Positions 20,624 to 32,330 of a DNA stretch of 64,000 nt are shown one piece after another; position 1 is the stretch's first letter, and every line of letters begins with the position of its first letter. The stretch is from assembly GCA_035772735.1 (NCBI GenBank), contig JASDFA010000010.1, positions 121,408,001 to 121,472,000 of the forward strand. The letters are read 5' to 3'. A program made the position numbers and the translations under genes. Origin of the DNA: Datura wrightii. Its lineage: Eukaryota > Streptophyta > Magnoliopsida > Solanales > Solanaceae. The notes below the pieces were generated by a model. It did no database searches. It saw only the letters and a list, made by a program, of their open reading frames with translations, and had not been told where the DNA came from.

Positions 20624-22335
20624 TTTTTATGGGGTGCAAGTGGATTCTTCATGAATCACAATATCCTTCAGTATGGGTTTACACAAAAGGATTTGAATCT
20701 ACTGCAATGAAGATGGCTTGAGCTTCTCAATCACTATGACATTAATGTAATTTACCATCGTAGCAAGGCCAATGTAGTTGTTGATTCTCTTAGTAGGTTG
20801 TCCATAGAGAGTGTGTCCTATGCATAAAATGGGAGGAAATGAATTGGTGAAAGATTTCCATAGGCTTGCTCTCTTGGGGGTTCGCCTTACTGATTCAGTA
20901 GATAGTGGTGTTATCGTCTAGAATGGTGCAGAGTGGAATTTAAGGCAAGGAAAGATGAGGATCCTATTTAGGTGAAATTGAAGGAAGCGATCCAGTATTA
21001 AAAAATGGAGGGTTTCTCCCAAGGGGGAGATGGTGTACTTTGATATCAAGGCTGACTATGTGTTCCGGAGGTTAATGATGTGAGAGAGGCTCACAACACT
21101 CAATATTCTACCCACCCAGGTTCCATCAAGATGTACCATGATCTATGGGAAGTCTACTAATGGAATGGCATGAAGAAGGACATGGCAGAGTTTTTAGCTA
21201 AGTGTCTGAATTGCCAGCAGGTAAAAGTTGAGCATTAGAGACCTAGAGGTATGACCCAGGATTGTAGCATTCCTATATGGAAATGGGAATAGATAAATAT
21301 AGACTTCATTATATGGTTGCCTCATACACACTGACACCCTAATTTTATATGGGTGATTGTAGACCTAATGATCAAGTCAGCACATTTCTTACTAGTCAAG
21401 ACTATAAATTTCACCGGGGATTATGGTAGACTTTGAATTTGGGAGTTATTCCAATTTCATAGAGTTCCATTGTCTATCATCTCAAATAGGAGTACTCATT
21501 TCACTTCTCAGTTCTAGAAGTCATTTCAGAAGGGTCTCAGTACTCATGTCAAGCTTAGCATAGCTTTTCACCCGCAGACGGAAAGTCAGGAACAACGGAC
21601 CATTTAAAGTCCTGAGGAAATATTGAGAGCTTGTGTGATTAATTTCAAAGGTAGTTGGGATGATTACTTGCCCCTCATTGAGTTTTCCTACAACAATAGT
21701 TACCGGACCAACATTCAGATTGCTCCATTTGAGGCTTATTATTGGCGTAGATATAAATCACCTATTGGATGGTTTGAGGTAGGTGAGGCTATGTTGATAG
21801 GAGCCAATTTTGTTCATGAGGCTATGGAGAAAGTTCAGGTTATCCAAGAGAGACTGAAGACCACTCAGAATCATTAGGAATCATATCGGGATGTTTGAAG
21901 GAGAGATCTTGAGTTTGAGGTTAATAATTGGATGTTTATGATGGTGTCACCCATGAAAGGAGTTATGCAGTTTGGAAAGAAGCGAAATCTTTGTCCTTGA
22001 TATGTTGGTCCTTATAGGATTTTTAGGTATGTTAGCAAGGTGTCTTATGAGTTGGAGTTGTTGGCGGAGTTAGCTTCAATGTATCCATTTTTCCATGTAT
22101 CCTTACAGGAAAAGTGCATTGGTGATCTAGCTCTAGTGGTTCCGATAGAGATCATTGCGGTGATGGATAACCTTACCTATGAGGAGGTTCCCATTGAGAT
22201 CTTTGATCGTCAAGATTGGAAGCTGAGGAACAAGGAGGGAGGTTTGGTGAAGGTGTTGCGGAGAAATTAGCTAGTTGACGGAGCTACGTGTAAAGCCGGA
22301 GAAGATATGATGGAAAAGTACTCTCACCTCTATTT
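20624..22335 (+). pseudogene. TK3 pol remnant: RNase H end and integrase
   Basis: This plus-strand Tekay-type pol starts inside RNase H exactly where the AT2 LTR ends, so AT2 inserted into or recombined with it. RNase H text (YGVQVD, then scrambled frames) is followed by the HHCC module (CLNCQQVKVEH, about 21205-21235). The core has IDFIIWLPHTH (about 21303) and the second Asp reads Asn (ISNRSTHFT, about 21480). FHPQTESQEQ stands for the Glu region (about 21570). An open piece at 21623-21877 covers VINFKGSWDDYLPLIEFSYN, then the C-terminal IN. A chromodomain-like tail (EEVPIEIFDRQDWKLRNKEG) ends near 22268. It has many stops and is dead. Confidence 0.82.
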
Positions 22336-22537
22336 AGTTTCATGTCTCTCGATTACTCTCACATTTTAGCATGTATGCATATTTCATGAATTTAGTTTAG
22401 TATGTGTCCCAGTTCGGAGTCAGTAACTCTATCAGTATTCAGTCTATAGTTTTTAGTTCAAAGAATGCAGCTCTTTCCCTATCTTTCCACCTCATTCAGT
22501 CTCCATTCAAGGACGAACATTTCCAAGGGGGAGATTA
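22336..22537 (+). other. TK3 3' untranslated region and polypurine tract
   Basis: It is non-coding. The tract CCAAGGGGGAGA at 22524-22535 is identical to that of TK1 and marks the LTR start two bases later. Confidence 0.65.
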
Positions 22538-23048
22538 TATAACACCCCAAAATTCCCTAAGATCAGACCCTAGACTAGGAGAGGAAATTATCAAGGAAAT
22601 CTAAGAATTTATCAGAATTACTCGTCATACGTGTCATTGTATGATTTGACGAGTCAATGGAGGAGTCGTGGTGAGCCTTAGAAATTTCATTCCTTAGACC
22701 ATGAGTCGAGGTGTATTAGTATGATTCGTGGTCATGAGTCATCATTTGTATCTACATAAAGGATCTTGAAGTAACGAGTCAAGTGACGACTCATGAGACC
22801 TTGTAATAGGTCATGGTTTGAAGTCGTAGGACGGAGGATCAGACAAAATGCTAGATTGGTGCACTAACCACGAGTCATAGGATGGCTCATGGTATCCAAT
22901 GATGAGTTGCGATGAGTGACTATTGTAGAAGAATTAGAGGAGTGGAAATCAGGTCTAGCATGTAACAACTCATGGTATGGGTCGTGACGACTGGCAAACA
23001 AAATTTTAAGTGTGATTTCCTGAGGATAAATTTTAAGTGTTTTACATC
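22538..23048 (+). mobile_element. TK3 3' LTR fragment (TK-b type)
   Basis: It starts TATAACACCCC (TA instead of TG) after the polypurine tract. It contains a dense set of GAGTCGTGG, ACGAGTCA and CATGAGTC words from 22620 to 22990. It breaks off near 23048; TATA-box and later LTR sequence seen in TK4/TK5 is missing. Confidence 0.65.
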
Positions 23049-24101
23049 GGGTTCCAGTCAACATATTGTCACAGATTGTGGAGGAGTGGAGGTACCTCGA
23101 GGTCAAGAGTGGGTCGAGCCTGTCGTTCCCCTTCCTTTTCACCTGCTATGCACAAGGGAAAGAGTGCCCAGGGAGAGGGGAGATGAAATAATTTCTTGTG
23201 ATATTCCCTCAACCCCTTAAGGGTGAAGAGGGCATCTGGGAAAGGCAGCAAGAAGAGGAAGGTTGACTTCGATGATAAGGATGGTGATGGATAGGGTGGA
23301 AATAGGGCAAGGCCTTCTAGACCCTTTGAGTAGATGCATGCGGAGACGGCCACCGTGAGAGAGTTGTTGGATGGGTTGCCCAGACCGCCCCAGGGTAGCA
23401 CATCATCTAGTGTAGCTTTTTGGAACCCAAGGGCTTACAGGGAGCTATCACATCTCTAGCTCAGGCCCATGTTGAGCTCTGATTGGATTTAGAGGCGGAG
23501 AAGAAGAAATGGTGATCTCGTGACAAGTTGTTTGTTCCGATATGGAAGGGGGTGAAAAAGATTCTCAAAACCCTCTCTCCCTTCTCTAAAATTCCCGACA
23601 TTTCTCCTTCCTCAGCGAGTTTAAGGATGAGGAGTCTAGTGAGCCCCACGACGGTAGCAACAAGGCCACTAGCTAGGCAGTGCCACCATATATGTCCCTC
23701 CTGATCCCTATAGCTTGTTTATTTTCTTGTCTTGGTAGGGCTGTATGTTGAAAACTTTCACCTTTTTGCATAGTTGGATGATTTCTTTTATTTTTGGATT
23801 ATTTTAACTTCTCTCTGATAGTACAAGTACCAAAGTGGCTTTCGAAGGACAATGGGCCTTACTTTGTCAACTTTAGTTACATTATATTATTTTATCTAAT
23901 ATTTCCAAGTCTTCTTATATTTTCTGAACAAGTTATAAATCTTTCAGAACAAGGGATGGATTCTATTTAAGGCCTGTCCCACTACAGTGAATGACTTTCC
24001 CCTACAACGGTCGCACCATGGCGAACCCTGCTTCGCTATAGCAAGTCTACTATGGTAGTTCCTTCCTCTCTATAGAAAACCTCTCTTGACTAAATGCTAG
24101 G
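23049..24101 (+). other. Unassigned segment with a degenerate ORF and word repeats
   Basis: The plus strand gives a basic, charged stretch near 23225-23285 (KRASGKGSKKRKVDFDDKDG) and then TATVRELLDGLPRPPQGSTS (about 23345-23400), broken by stops. I do not recognise the protein. It could be a fragment of a third ORF or of gag from another retroelement. At 23970-24065 there are short repeats of CTACAGTGAA, CTACAACGG, CGCTATAGC and CTACTATGG that look like yet another LTR word region. The boundaries with TK3 and the next LTR are sharp. Confidence 0.4.
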
Positions 24102-25430
24102 TGATAACGTCAAAACTACACCCCTCTTGACGAGATATCACAAATGGTCGTTTCTCAAAACAAATATTTCCGACGGTCCCAAAAATACAAGTGAATGATT
24201 TGCACAAGTGTTGTTTAAAAAATTTGAATTAATCCACACCAAATCAAAGGAAATAAATAGTAAATTTTTGAGTGAAAAATGAAGTCAATAATATGTTGGA
24301 TACTGTCTCATCTAGTTAAAACATAAACATAACCAAAATTGAGAGACAATGATGAGTGAAGACTAGAGGTGTGGTGTAGATGGGTGTTAATCATATGAGG
24401 ATATGCTAGATCATCAAATTTTTCCAAATAAGTATAAATAACTTTGGACAATATGATGCCCAATGTTTTTCAACCTCTTGGGCACCTTTTTCTTGAGTCC
24501 TTTCGAAACTCAAGACACAATTCAATTAGCCCAATGAAGTTTGGGTTAGTAGCTGAACTATTTCTAGCCATCAACCACTAATTAGGATTATGAATATGGG
24601 TTTTGGCTATTTCTAGCCCAACACCCACACTATCACATTCATTCCCACTATCAAATTCTCCTCCAATACTTAATTCTTCTTTTTCAAGCCAAAATCAAGT
24701 AAGAAAACCAAACCCATATTTGCAACTATGAGAAATCAATTAAAATTTGAAGAGAATTCAACAGATTTACACTAATTTAGCAATATTAAGATGAATCTAG
24801 AAATACCTAATCTAACTAAACACGCTTCATCACACACCTCTAGAAAATGATTTAGCTGCTCATAATTAAGAAACTAAATACCATATTCATTAATAAATTC
24901 AATGATTTGATTACTAAGAGCAAGCAAAATCAAACTCAAAATATGTCTGCAACAATGGTTATACCTTGCTAAGGAAGAAGATGAAAATAGGAGAGAGCAA
25001 TATTCAACATTCTTCTCCCATTAGGTTTTTCTCTCTTTCCAAAGAAAAAGGAATGTTCAAAAGATAAAAGATGTTATCAAAATACTTCTTCTATACTATA
25101 TACAAAAGGGAAACTAATCTCCTCTTTTACAGTGCTAGACGTAATTGCCCCTGTTCAAGCATTTTTTCACTTGCGACAGAACCGACAGTTTGCTGGTTGC
25201 AATCTACAAACCGCCGTTTGTTTTCTTCTGCTATCCAGTGATGTTCCAGGACCATTCAGTGATGCATTTGGTGGTTTGCTGGATTCCATCCACAATCCAC
25301 TGATTAATTTCCTCCTCGGTCCAACAAGATCCAACACTTGTTAGCAAATGAATCAATAAGTCACCGGTTGATGTCTATGGGATGCCAGTTGCATTTTCTC
25401 ATCAAACCAGTGGTTGCCTGCATTTGACCG
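24102..25430 (-). mobile_element. AT3: Athila-type LTR, orientation minus
   Basis: It is homologous along most of its length to the AT2 5' LTR when both are read on the plus strand. AT2 lies on minus, so this LTR also points minus. At its low end the minus strand reads TTTTGACGTTATCACC (about 24100-24115), a decayed primer-site-like sequence. Similarity to the AT2 LTR fades before 25430, and the last 40 bases to 25470 may belong to AT4. Word repeats (GCGACAGAACCGACAGTTTG style) occupy 25130-25400. No matching internal region was recognised to its left. Confidence 0.6.
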
Positions 25431-25471
25431 CTTTATACTTCAATTACGAGGTGTAATTTGTACATGATCAA

Positions 25472-25587
25472 ATTTTGGCATCATTGTTAGGGAATACAGT
25501 ATTGTTACAGTTAATTGGTGTTTAAGCTTGACTTGTAATCTTTATTTTGTGATTTATGTTTTTCTTTTCATTTTGTCACAGGTTAGC
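25472..25587 (+). other. AT4 primer-binding site and leader
   Basis: TTTTGGCATCATTGTTAGGG (25473-25492) differs from the usual Athila/Tat primer site almost only by C-to-T or G-to-A changes, as expected from deamination of methylated CpG. A T-rich leader follows, ending CACAGGTTAGC just before the gag ATG. Confidence 0.6.
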
Positions 25588-27090
25588 ATGGCGAACCCTG
25601 TGGCCCAGATTAATCTCCCACCAAAGGAGATGACTGAGGCGCAAAGATACGAAGCTGCACATCTAGTAGAGGAAGCTCGACTAGCTGAAGCAGCTGGGAG
25701 AGCTAAGGCTATGAATTTTGTTGTCGCCTTGGCAGAGAAGAACCGACAGAACCCCCATCATCATCATGGACATAATGTTGTACGTTATATGCTCTTTAAG
25801 GGGGAGTTTGATCAAGAGGAAGCTGGCTACACGGGAGTCATTGTTCCATCCCCACTGCTTCAGTATTATGACGCAGTTGCTGAGCATGAAGGGGTTCGAT
25901 CGTTTTTCCGGTGAAGATCCAAACTAACATAAATAAATTTCACCGATATCTGCAATGCCTAAAGACTTCCTAGAGTTTCTAAAAAAGCTATTATACTCTG
26001 GTTATTTCCATTCTCATTAGCGGGGAAAGCTAATTTATGGCTAAACGAGCTTCCAGACTAGTCTATCACTACTTGGACTGAGTTGATTAAAGCTTTCTTG
26101 GAGAGATTCTTCCCACCCTCATGGATGATTCAGTTGAGGGATGAAATAAACAGCTTTAGAAAATTACCCGAGGAAGCTATACATGAGGCATGGTGGAGGT
26201 TCAAAAAGAAATTGAAGCGGTGTCCTAATCAAAACATCCTAAGGAGTTCCTTTTTGAGGTATTCTATAGGTCTGTGAGTGCCTCAAACTAAGCTGTGGCA
26301 GATGGGATAGCTGAAGGTTGCATGATGTCCCATACTTTTGTAGAAGCAAGTTAGATACTACATAAAATGTCTAGACCAACAAGGTATGGAAAACCAGAGA
26401 ATCTGAGTCTGCTTTAGTAAGCTACTCTAGTGAGATGATAGTAGAGCAGCGAAAAAAGGAAGAAGAATGGGACCAAGACATGGCCCATCTCAAGTCTCAA
26501 TTGGAGATGATCACCAAGAACGTCACCAAATTGAATATACATAGGGTGCATGCTTTCAATGTGCAAGACAAGGGACCTATGTATGAAGATCACTACCCTG
26601 AAGTGGAAGAGGAAGAAAATTTTGTAAACAATCATAGAGATTTCTGGGCTAACACCCAATCGTCTAACCAAGACTCTTGTCATCAAGGTCAATAAAATCA
26701 AGTTTGGAACTACTATAGGAACAATAATTACGATAAGTCTGGGGCTAGAGATAGGGACCAAGGTCAGTGAAGGAATAGAGATTCCCCAAGAATGATAGAA
26801 GTGGAGTTTATGTTCCACCAAGAGCAAGAGAGCCTGCTGTGAACAACTCTAGGACCGCAAGATTAGAAGATATGAGGAGTCGTATGATGAAAAAGGTTGA
26901 CTCTACTGAAGTTGGAGTTAAGGAGATGAGAGGTGAACTTTCAAGCCTGAGTCAATTGGTGGACTCACATTGAGCCTTCATCAAGTAGTTAGAGAAGAAG
27001 GTGGGGAAAATCTCATCCGCATTATATCTAAGGCAAAAGGGCACTTGGCCTAGTGATTCTATTCCCAACCTTCGGAATGAGGGTCACTGA
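25588..27090 (+). pseudogene. AT4 gag (Athila-type), broken
   Basis: Gag starts at ATG 25588, chosen because it follows a clean leader and the N-terminus resembles its family. The open part reads MANPVAQINLPPKEMTEAQR and runs 108 codons to a stop at 25912. The retrotransposon gag domain continues in other frames: LWLNELPD (about 26035), then an open piece 26083-26277 with AFLERFFPPSWMIQLRDEIN and WWRFKKKLKRCPNQNILRSS. The tail (26435-26700) has LEMITKNVTKLN and Asn/Trp-rich text. It ends at GTWPSDSIPN (about 27040-27070), the hinge that normally precedes protease. No protease or other pol domain follows, so AT4 is a gag-plus-third-ORF, non-autonomous type. Confidence 0.8.
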
Positions 27091-27648
27091 ATGTGACCAT
27101 GAGCCCAATAGGTATCTTCATAAAGTATAAGTAATCAAGATACCTGCATCATACTACAGCATTAAATCAAGCGCTCCTTGGAAGGCAAGATAATTTGTTT
27201 TTTTATTTTTTAGAGTTGATGTGTTTGTTCAAGTGTGAAGGAGTAAAGTCATAAATTACAATTTTCAAGCACGAATGTTGAAAACGGGGTGTGAAAAATT
27301 CAGCCATACCAATGCATGGGCTACAGCTATGCATAGGCCCTGGCAACGTACAGGGTAGCGTGATGCGCAGACCTTGGTGCTACATAGAGAGTAGCAACGC
27401 TCAGCACTTATGGTGTATGGAGCATCCACATCGCACAGGCTTTGCCCAGGCAGAAAAATGTGCTAGTAGGCGGGTCAAACCTGACCCATGTGGGTATTTT
27501 AAATGTTATAACCTAATTTTTTTTCTCACCACTTTTCCTTCTAGCTCGCCGCACAACCCCTCTCTCTCTAAAATTTTCTCCAAAATATTCATATTTCTCA
27601 TAAATTCCTCTAAACGTTTTTACCCAAATCATAAAAGACAACATTTTT
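27091..27648 (+). other. AT4 region between gag and third ORF, with decayed hairpin
   Basis: The conserved hairpin element, decayed, lies at 27177-27194 (CTTGGA-AGGCAA-GATAAT) after CAAGCGCTC. Then comes a GC-rich word region (about 27290-27470: CATGGGCTACAGCTATGCAT and similar), a TATTTTAAATGTTATAACC block at 27495-27512 and a CT-rich leader (27555-27585). The TTTTT target site of TK4 is at 27644-27648. The third ORF resumes after TK4 at 44812. The layout parallels the 50783-52135 region of AT5. Confidence 0.55.
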
Positions 27649-29897
27649 TGTCATGATCCGAACATAGGCCCCGATGTAGACACGAAACCTAGAAGCATAT
27701 ATGACTCCAAGTCGACCCATGGCATGAACATGACAACTAAGCTCAACGCAATAAATGCTAAAAATCTAAAATTTTAAATAGTAGAAGTTTGAAAATTCAA
27801 TAACAATTTGAACAACGAAGCACATAACACTAATCCGAAGCTAAATACATGCTATGTCTTATAAGCCTCTAAAATCTGACAAGTTGATGGGAAAAGACCC
27901 CAACTAACTCACTAATAAACTGAGACTGAACATACTAATGATAAACTTTATGAGAAGGTCATTGAAGGATGAGGAATCACCAAAGAGCTGAGATAGTGCT
28001 AACTCTGAGGATCTGGCTAGCGGCGGGACTGAACCTGAATGTCCAAGTAAGTATCATGATACGATATGGCATGAGTATGTGGTCAGTACCTGGAATGTAC
28101 CAAGTATGCAAGGTAAGTAAAAACAGACAGTTAAAATACATATGAATTCACAATCTAATCATGTGTGAATATCATAGTATAAACACAAGGGCTCAAGGTT
28201 TTCAAACCATTCATGATCTAGTCATAGTCACAATTATAAGAAAAACCTTATAAAAACATAACTTGAGCAAAAGTAACATAAACATGACAATGCATAAATT
28301 ATGAGTAATATTAGGAGAACTCATCTTAACCGACACTATCATGATAGAGCTTACATGATGCACCAACTATATCGCTCAAGTGGGAAGAGCCATCCCAGGA
28401 TTTCCAGGCAAGGGATGTGCATGACGTGATATCACAAGGGGATCGTGAATACATATACCTATGGTGGCACGTAGTTCTGAGAACACGGGGTTTACCTGAA
28501 CGTTGGGTCTACACGATGCTAGACACTGCTCTAAAAAACATGCACATGAGGGCTCATATAGTAATTGTGGAATCATTCACAAAGTATATGGACAATAAAT
28601 CATAACATGTTGATCATACTTGAAATATATGATTAGCCATGAATAAGGGCCCATGAGTCAGCAGTCATAAATTCATAAATCATGAGGAACATACATATTT
28701 GTGAAAATTCATGCACTTGACATTCATAAATCCATGAAAAGTACTTGAAGAGAAATCATATCATAAATCATAAATCATAATTTAGGCTTAGGAAGACCAA
28801 AATCATAAAAAAATCATAACTTGACTTTTCATGAAACATTGCATAATTGGGCATAGATTGACTAAGATTTAAAATCATAAAATTATAATCAATTTAAGTA
28901 TAAAATCTGTCCATAGGTCTTAAAACAACATTTAGAACATAAAGGAAATTGACCCATAATCAAATCAAAGAGAATCAAATGAATTTGGGGTTAAAACCCC
29001 ATAAGATCATCAAATTTACTTTAATACTTGAATTCGTGAACATGGAGGGAAATTGGGGTCTGAGAGTAAGAAGGGACTCTCATTAACACCCTTCATACCT
29101 GGGTAATCTGATCTTAATTTCTTCCTTGAAAGCCCAAAGGAATGTGAGAAAAAATTGGAGAATTATAGGCTTGATTTTCAAAGAGACTCTTGCATGCATG
29201 GGAGTTGAATGAATTAGGATAGGTTTACCCCTCTTAAGATCCTCCTTACATAGATTAAAATGATGTAGTTTAGGACCTTAAAGATTAGGATTTATGAAAA
29301 TACCCTTAATGAAAAATCTAGAAATGCAACACTGCTAGGGACCACAACTCATACCACAAGTCATGCCATGATGTAATGACTCGTGGTCGCCTCTCGTTGT
29401 TACCACTGGTCGGGGGACGGATTCTTAAAGTCCATACCACGGCTGCCTATCACGAGTCATTATATAGAAACGCGGGCTGTGAGACTACTCGTTGCCACTA
29501 GACCCCAACATTTCTCTAAACCTTCCTACGATTACATCCCACGACTCGTGGTTCCCCACCATGGGTCATGACAGCACCTCCACACCAAGAAACTGTGAGC
29601 CTTATCATAATCCGTTACAACCACCCATGAGTTGTACTTTGACTTGTTACTCCACACCCCTCCTTTTTCAGCTGCTAACTATGACCCGTGACGACGAGTC
29701 ATCACATCGACCAATGAGTCATATCATGGCTCGTTAGTCCAGATCCTCACATCTAGAAACTTACCACGAATCCCATTAACGACTCATCATTCCTTCCCAT
29801 GACTCGTATGACGAGTTGTCTTATGGTATTTTCCAAACTTTCTGCTAATCTCTTTTCTAATTCCGAACCTAGCCTTATGAACTTCTGGGGTATTACA
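27649..29897 (-). mobile_element. TK4 3' LTR
   Basis: On the minus strand it starts TGTAATACCCC at 29897 and ends in TGACA at 27649; it is 2249 bp. Its partner is 42504-44788. By hand count the two differ by about 13-14 % over the 215 bp at the low end, so the insertion is old. The word region (ACGACTC, GACTCGTGG and relatives) spans 29330-29830. The left target site is TTTTT. Confidence 0.92.
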
Positions 29898-30204
29898 ATG
29901 TCTCCCCTTTGAGAACATTCATCCTTGAATGTGGGGTAAGCACACTAAATAACTGGGGAAAACTTGTCATCCCAAATACTGAACATCTAAAGCTGAAGCT
30001 AACGGAGTGACTAGCTCCGAACATAAATACATGACTGAACTGAATTCATGAATCACACATACATGCATTGACATGAAAGATACTGGGACACAGGAACTAA
30101 ATATGAAATTGAGTAGAGTACTAAGGAGGATATTGATACCTTAATCTGGAACTAAATCAGAAGGGAATAGATGCGGGTATTTTTCCATCATATCTGCTTC
30201 GGCT
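29898..30204 (-). other. TK4 3' untranslated region and polypurine tract
   Basis: On the minus strand the tract CAAAGGGGAGACAT (about 29898-29911) directly precedes the LTR. The rest is non-coding, like the equivalent parts of TK1 and TK5. Confidence 0.65.
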
Positions 30205-31560
30205 TCCCTCGTAGCTCCCTCAACAAGCTGATTTCTCCATTAAAACCTTTACTAAAGCTACTTCTTTATTTCTTAGCTTCCGAACCTGATGATCAAGTAC
30301 CTCAACCGAAACCTCTTCATAGCTAACGTTATACTTTACACATATGCTCTCCACCAAAACAACCAAGGTCTGGTCACTCGTGTACTTCTTCAAGAGCGAT
30401 ACATTGAAAACTGGATGTATTGAGGCCAACTCTGAGGGCAACTCCAACTTATAATACACCTTGCTAGCACATCTCACAATCCTATACGGTCCAACATAGC
30501 GGGGACTAAGTTTCCCCTTCTTTCTGAATCTCATCACTCCCTTCATGGGAGATACTTTCAGAAACACCCAATCATCAACTTCAAACTCAAGTTCTCTCCT
30601 CGTCACATTGGCATAGGAATTTTGGCGATGCTGAGTTGTTTTCAACCTTTCCCTTATAAGCTGGAATTTCTTCGTAGCCTTATGAACTGAATCTATTCCT
30701 ATCAATGTAGCTTCACTGATTTCGAACCAACCAATCGGTGATCTACACCTCCGCCCATAAAGAGCCTAGAATGGAGCCATCTGAATGCTGGAACGGTAAC
30801 TATTGTTATATGCAAATTTGATGCGTGGTATATGATCATCCCAACTACCCTTGAAATCAATCACACACTCTCTCAACATATCCTCAAGAGTCTGAATGGT
30901 CTATTCAGCCTGACCGTCTGTCTGTAAGTGAAAAGTTGTAGTAAGCTTGACTGGAGTACCGACTCCCTTTTGAAACAATCTCCAAGACTGGGAGGTAAAT
31001 TGAGTACCTCTATTTCAAATGATGGACAAGGGAACTCCATGCAACCTAACTAAATCCCAAATATACAATTTAGCATAATTCTCTGCTGAGTCGGTAGTCT
31101 TGACCGGTAAGAAATGAGCTACTTTGGTTAGCCTATCCACAATCACTCATATGGAGTCATATTGTCGACGAGTACGAGGAAACCCTATAATGAAGTCCAT
31201 ATTGATTTCCTCCCACATCCAAGTAGGGATAGTAATGTCTTGATTCACACCTCCAGGTCTTTGATGCTCAACTTTCACCTGCTGACAATTCAGACACTTT
31301 GCCACAAACTCTGCTATGTCCTTCTTCATGCCATTCAACCAATAGAATTCCCGTAGGTCACGGTACATCTGGGTGGCACCTTGATGTATAGAATATTTGG
31401 AACCATGAGCCTCATTCAACATCCGATCTCTCAAATAATAAACACCCGAGACACACAGACAGCCCGAATATCGAAGTACACCATCTCCCCCTTGGGAAAA
31501 GACCTCCACTTTCTAATTCTGAACAACTTACTTCAATTTTATCAAAATAGGATCCTCTTC
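30205..31560 (-). pseudogene. TK4 integrase with chromodomain-like tail
   Basis: This minus-strand integrase of the Tekay type has an HHCC module at 31445-31260 (SIHQGATQMYRDLREFYW, CLNCQQVKVEHQ). The second zinc His reads Arg. The core has the first Asp intact in NMDFIIGF, a Trp-to-stop before VIVDRLTKVAHFLPV (about 31145), and the second Asp replaced (IIxNRGTQFTSQ, about 31010). The Glu region reads TDGQAE followed by a stop (about 30900). The C-terminal domain is an open piece, 30705-30220, with WVFLKVSPMKGVMRFRKKGK and VSVEVLDHQVRKLRNKEVAL. It is inactive. Confidence 0.85.
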
Positions 31561-32330
31561 TTACCTAGCCTTAACTTCGGTCACCAAGGAAGATTCTAAT
31601 CCATTATAAACATGAAACCACTATCTGTCAAGTTAACAAGATGAACTCCTAGTCATGCAAGCCGATTCATATCCTTCATTAACACTTTCCTCCCCTCATC
31701 TAAATGGGACACGCTCTCAATAGAAAGCCTGCTAAGAGCATCTTCCACCACATTAACCTTGCCTGGATGATAAGGGACACTCATATTATAATCCTTAAGA
31801 AACGCCACCACCTTCTTTGATGTAGGTTTGGATCCTTCTGGGTAAACACGCATAATAGGCCTTTGTGGTTCGTAAACACATCCAGACACCATACAGATAG
31901 TGTCTCCAAATCTTCAAGGATAATACTACTACTGCCAACTCGAGATCGTGAGTCGGATAGTTCTTTTCATGGACTATCAGCTGCCTGGAAGCATAGGCTC
32001 TAACCTTACTGTGCTACATTAATACACAACCAAGGCCGATCCTTGACGCATCACAATATACCATAGACCCATTGAGGCCCTCATGTAGAGTCAACACTGG
32101 TGCTGAGGTGAGTCGAGTCTTCAACTCTCGGAAGCCCTTCTCACAGGCCTTTGACCATTGAAACTTCATTTTCTTTTGGGTCAACTTAGTCAACGGTGTC
32201 GCAATGGATGAAAACCCTTCAACAAACCTCTGATAGTAACCAGCTGAACCCAAGAAACTCCTGATATTTGAAGGCATCACTGGTCTAGGGTAATTCTTCA
32301 CAACTTCTATATTTTGAGAGTCCACCTACA
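31561..32330 (-). pseudogene. TK4 RNase H and RT connection
   Basis: The open piece 32325-32014 holds the RT connection (NIRSFLGSAGYYQRFVEGFS) and the first RNase H catalytic Asp in MVYCDASRIGLGCVLM. After a stop the Glu motif (DLELAV-like, about 31935) and a poorly preserved D-H-K-S region follow. The tail (PYHPGKVNVVEDALSRLSIE) is at 31780-31700. It is broken by stops and frameshifts. Confidence 0.8.

Noticed and set aside
24018..24030. A second gag start (ATGGCGAACCCTG) identical for 13 nt to 25588-25600
   Set aside because: The following codons show no gag similarity, and the sequence sits in a run of CTATAG/CTACAG words. Chance or word-based match.
27291..27656. 121-codon plus-strand ORF before TK4
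   Set aside because: It covers the AT4 word region, leader and the TK4 target site. The composition is that of repeats and the frame ends in inserted LTR.
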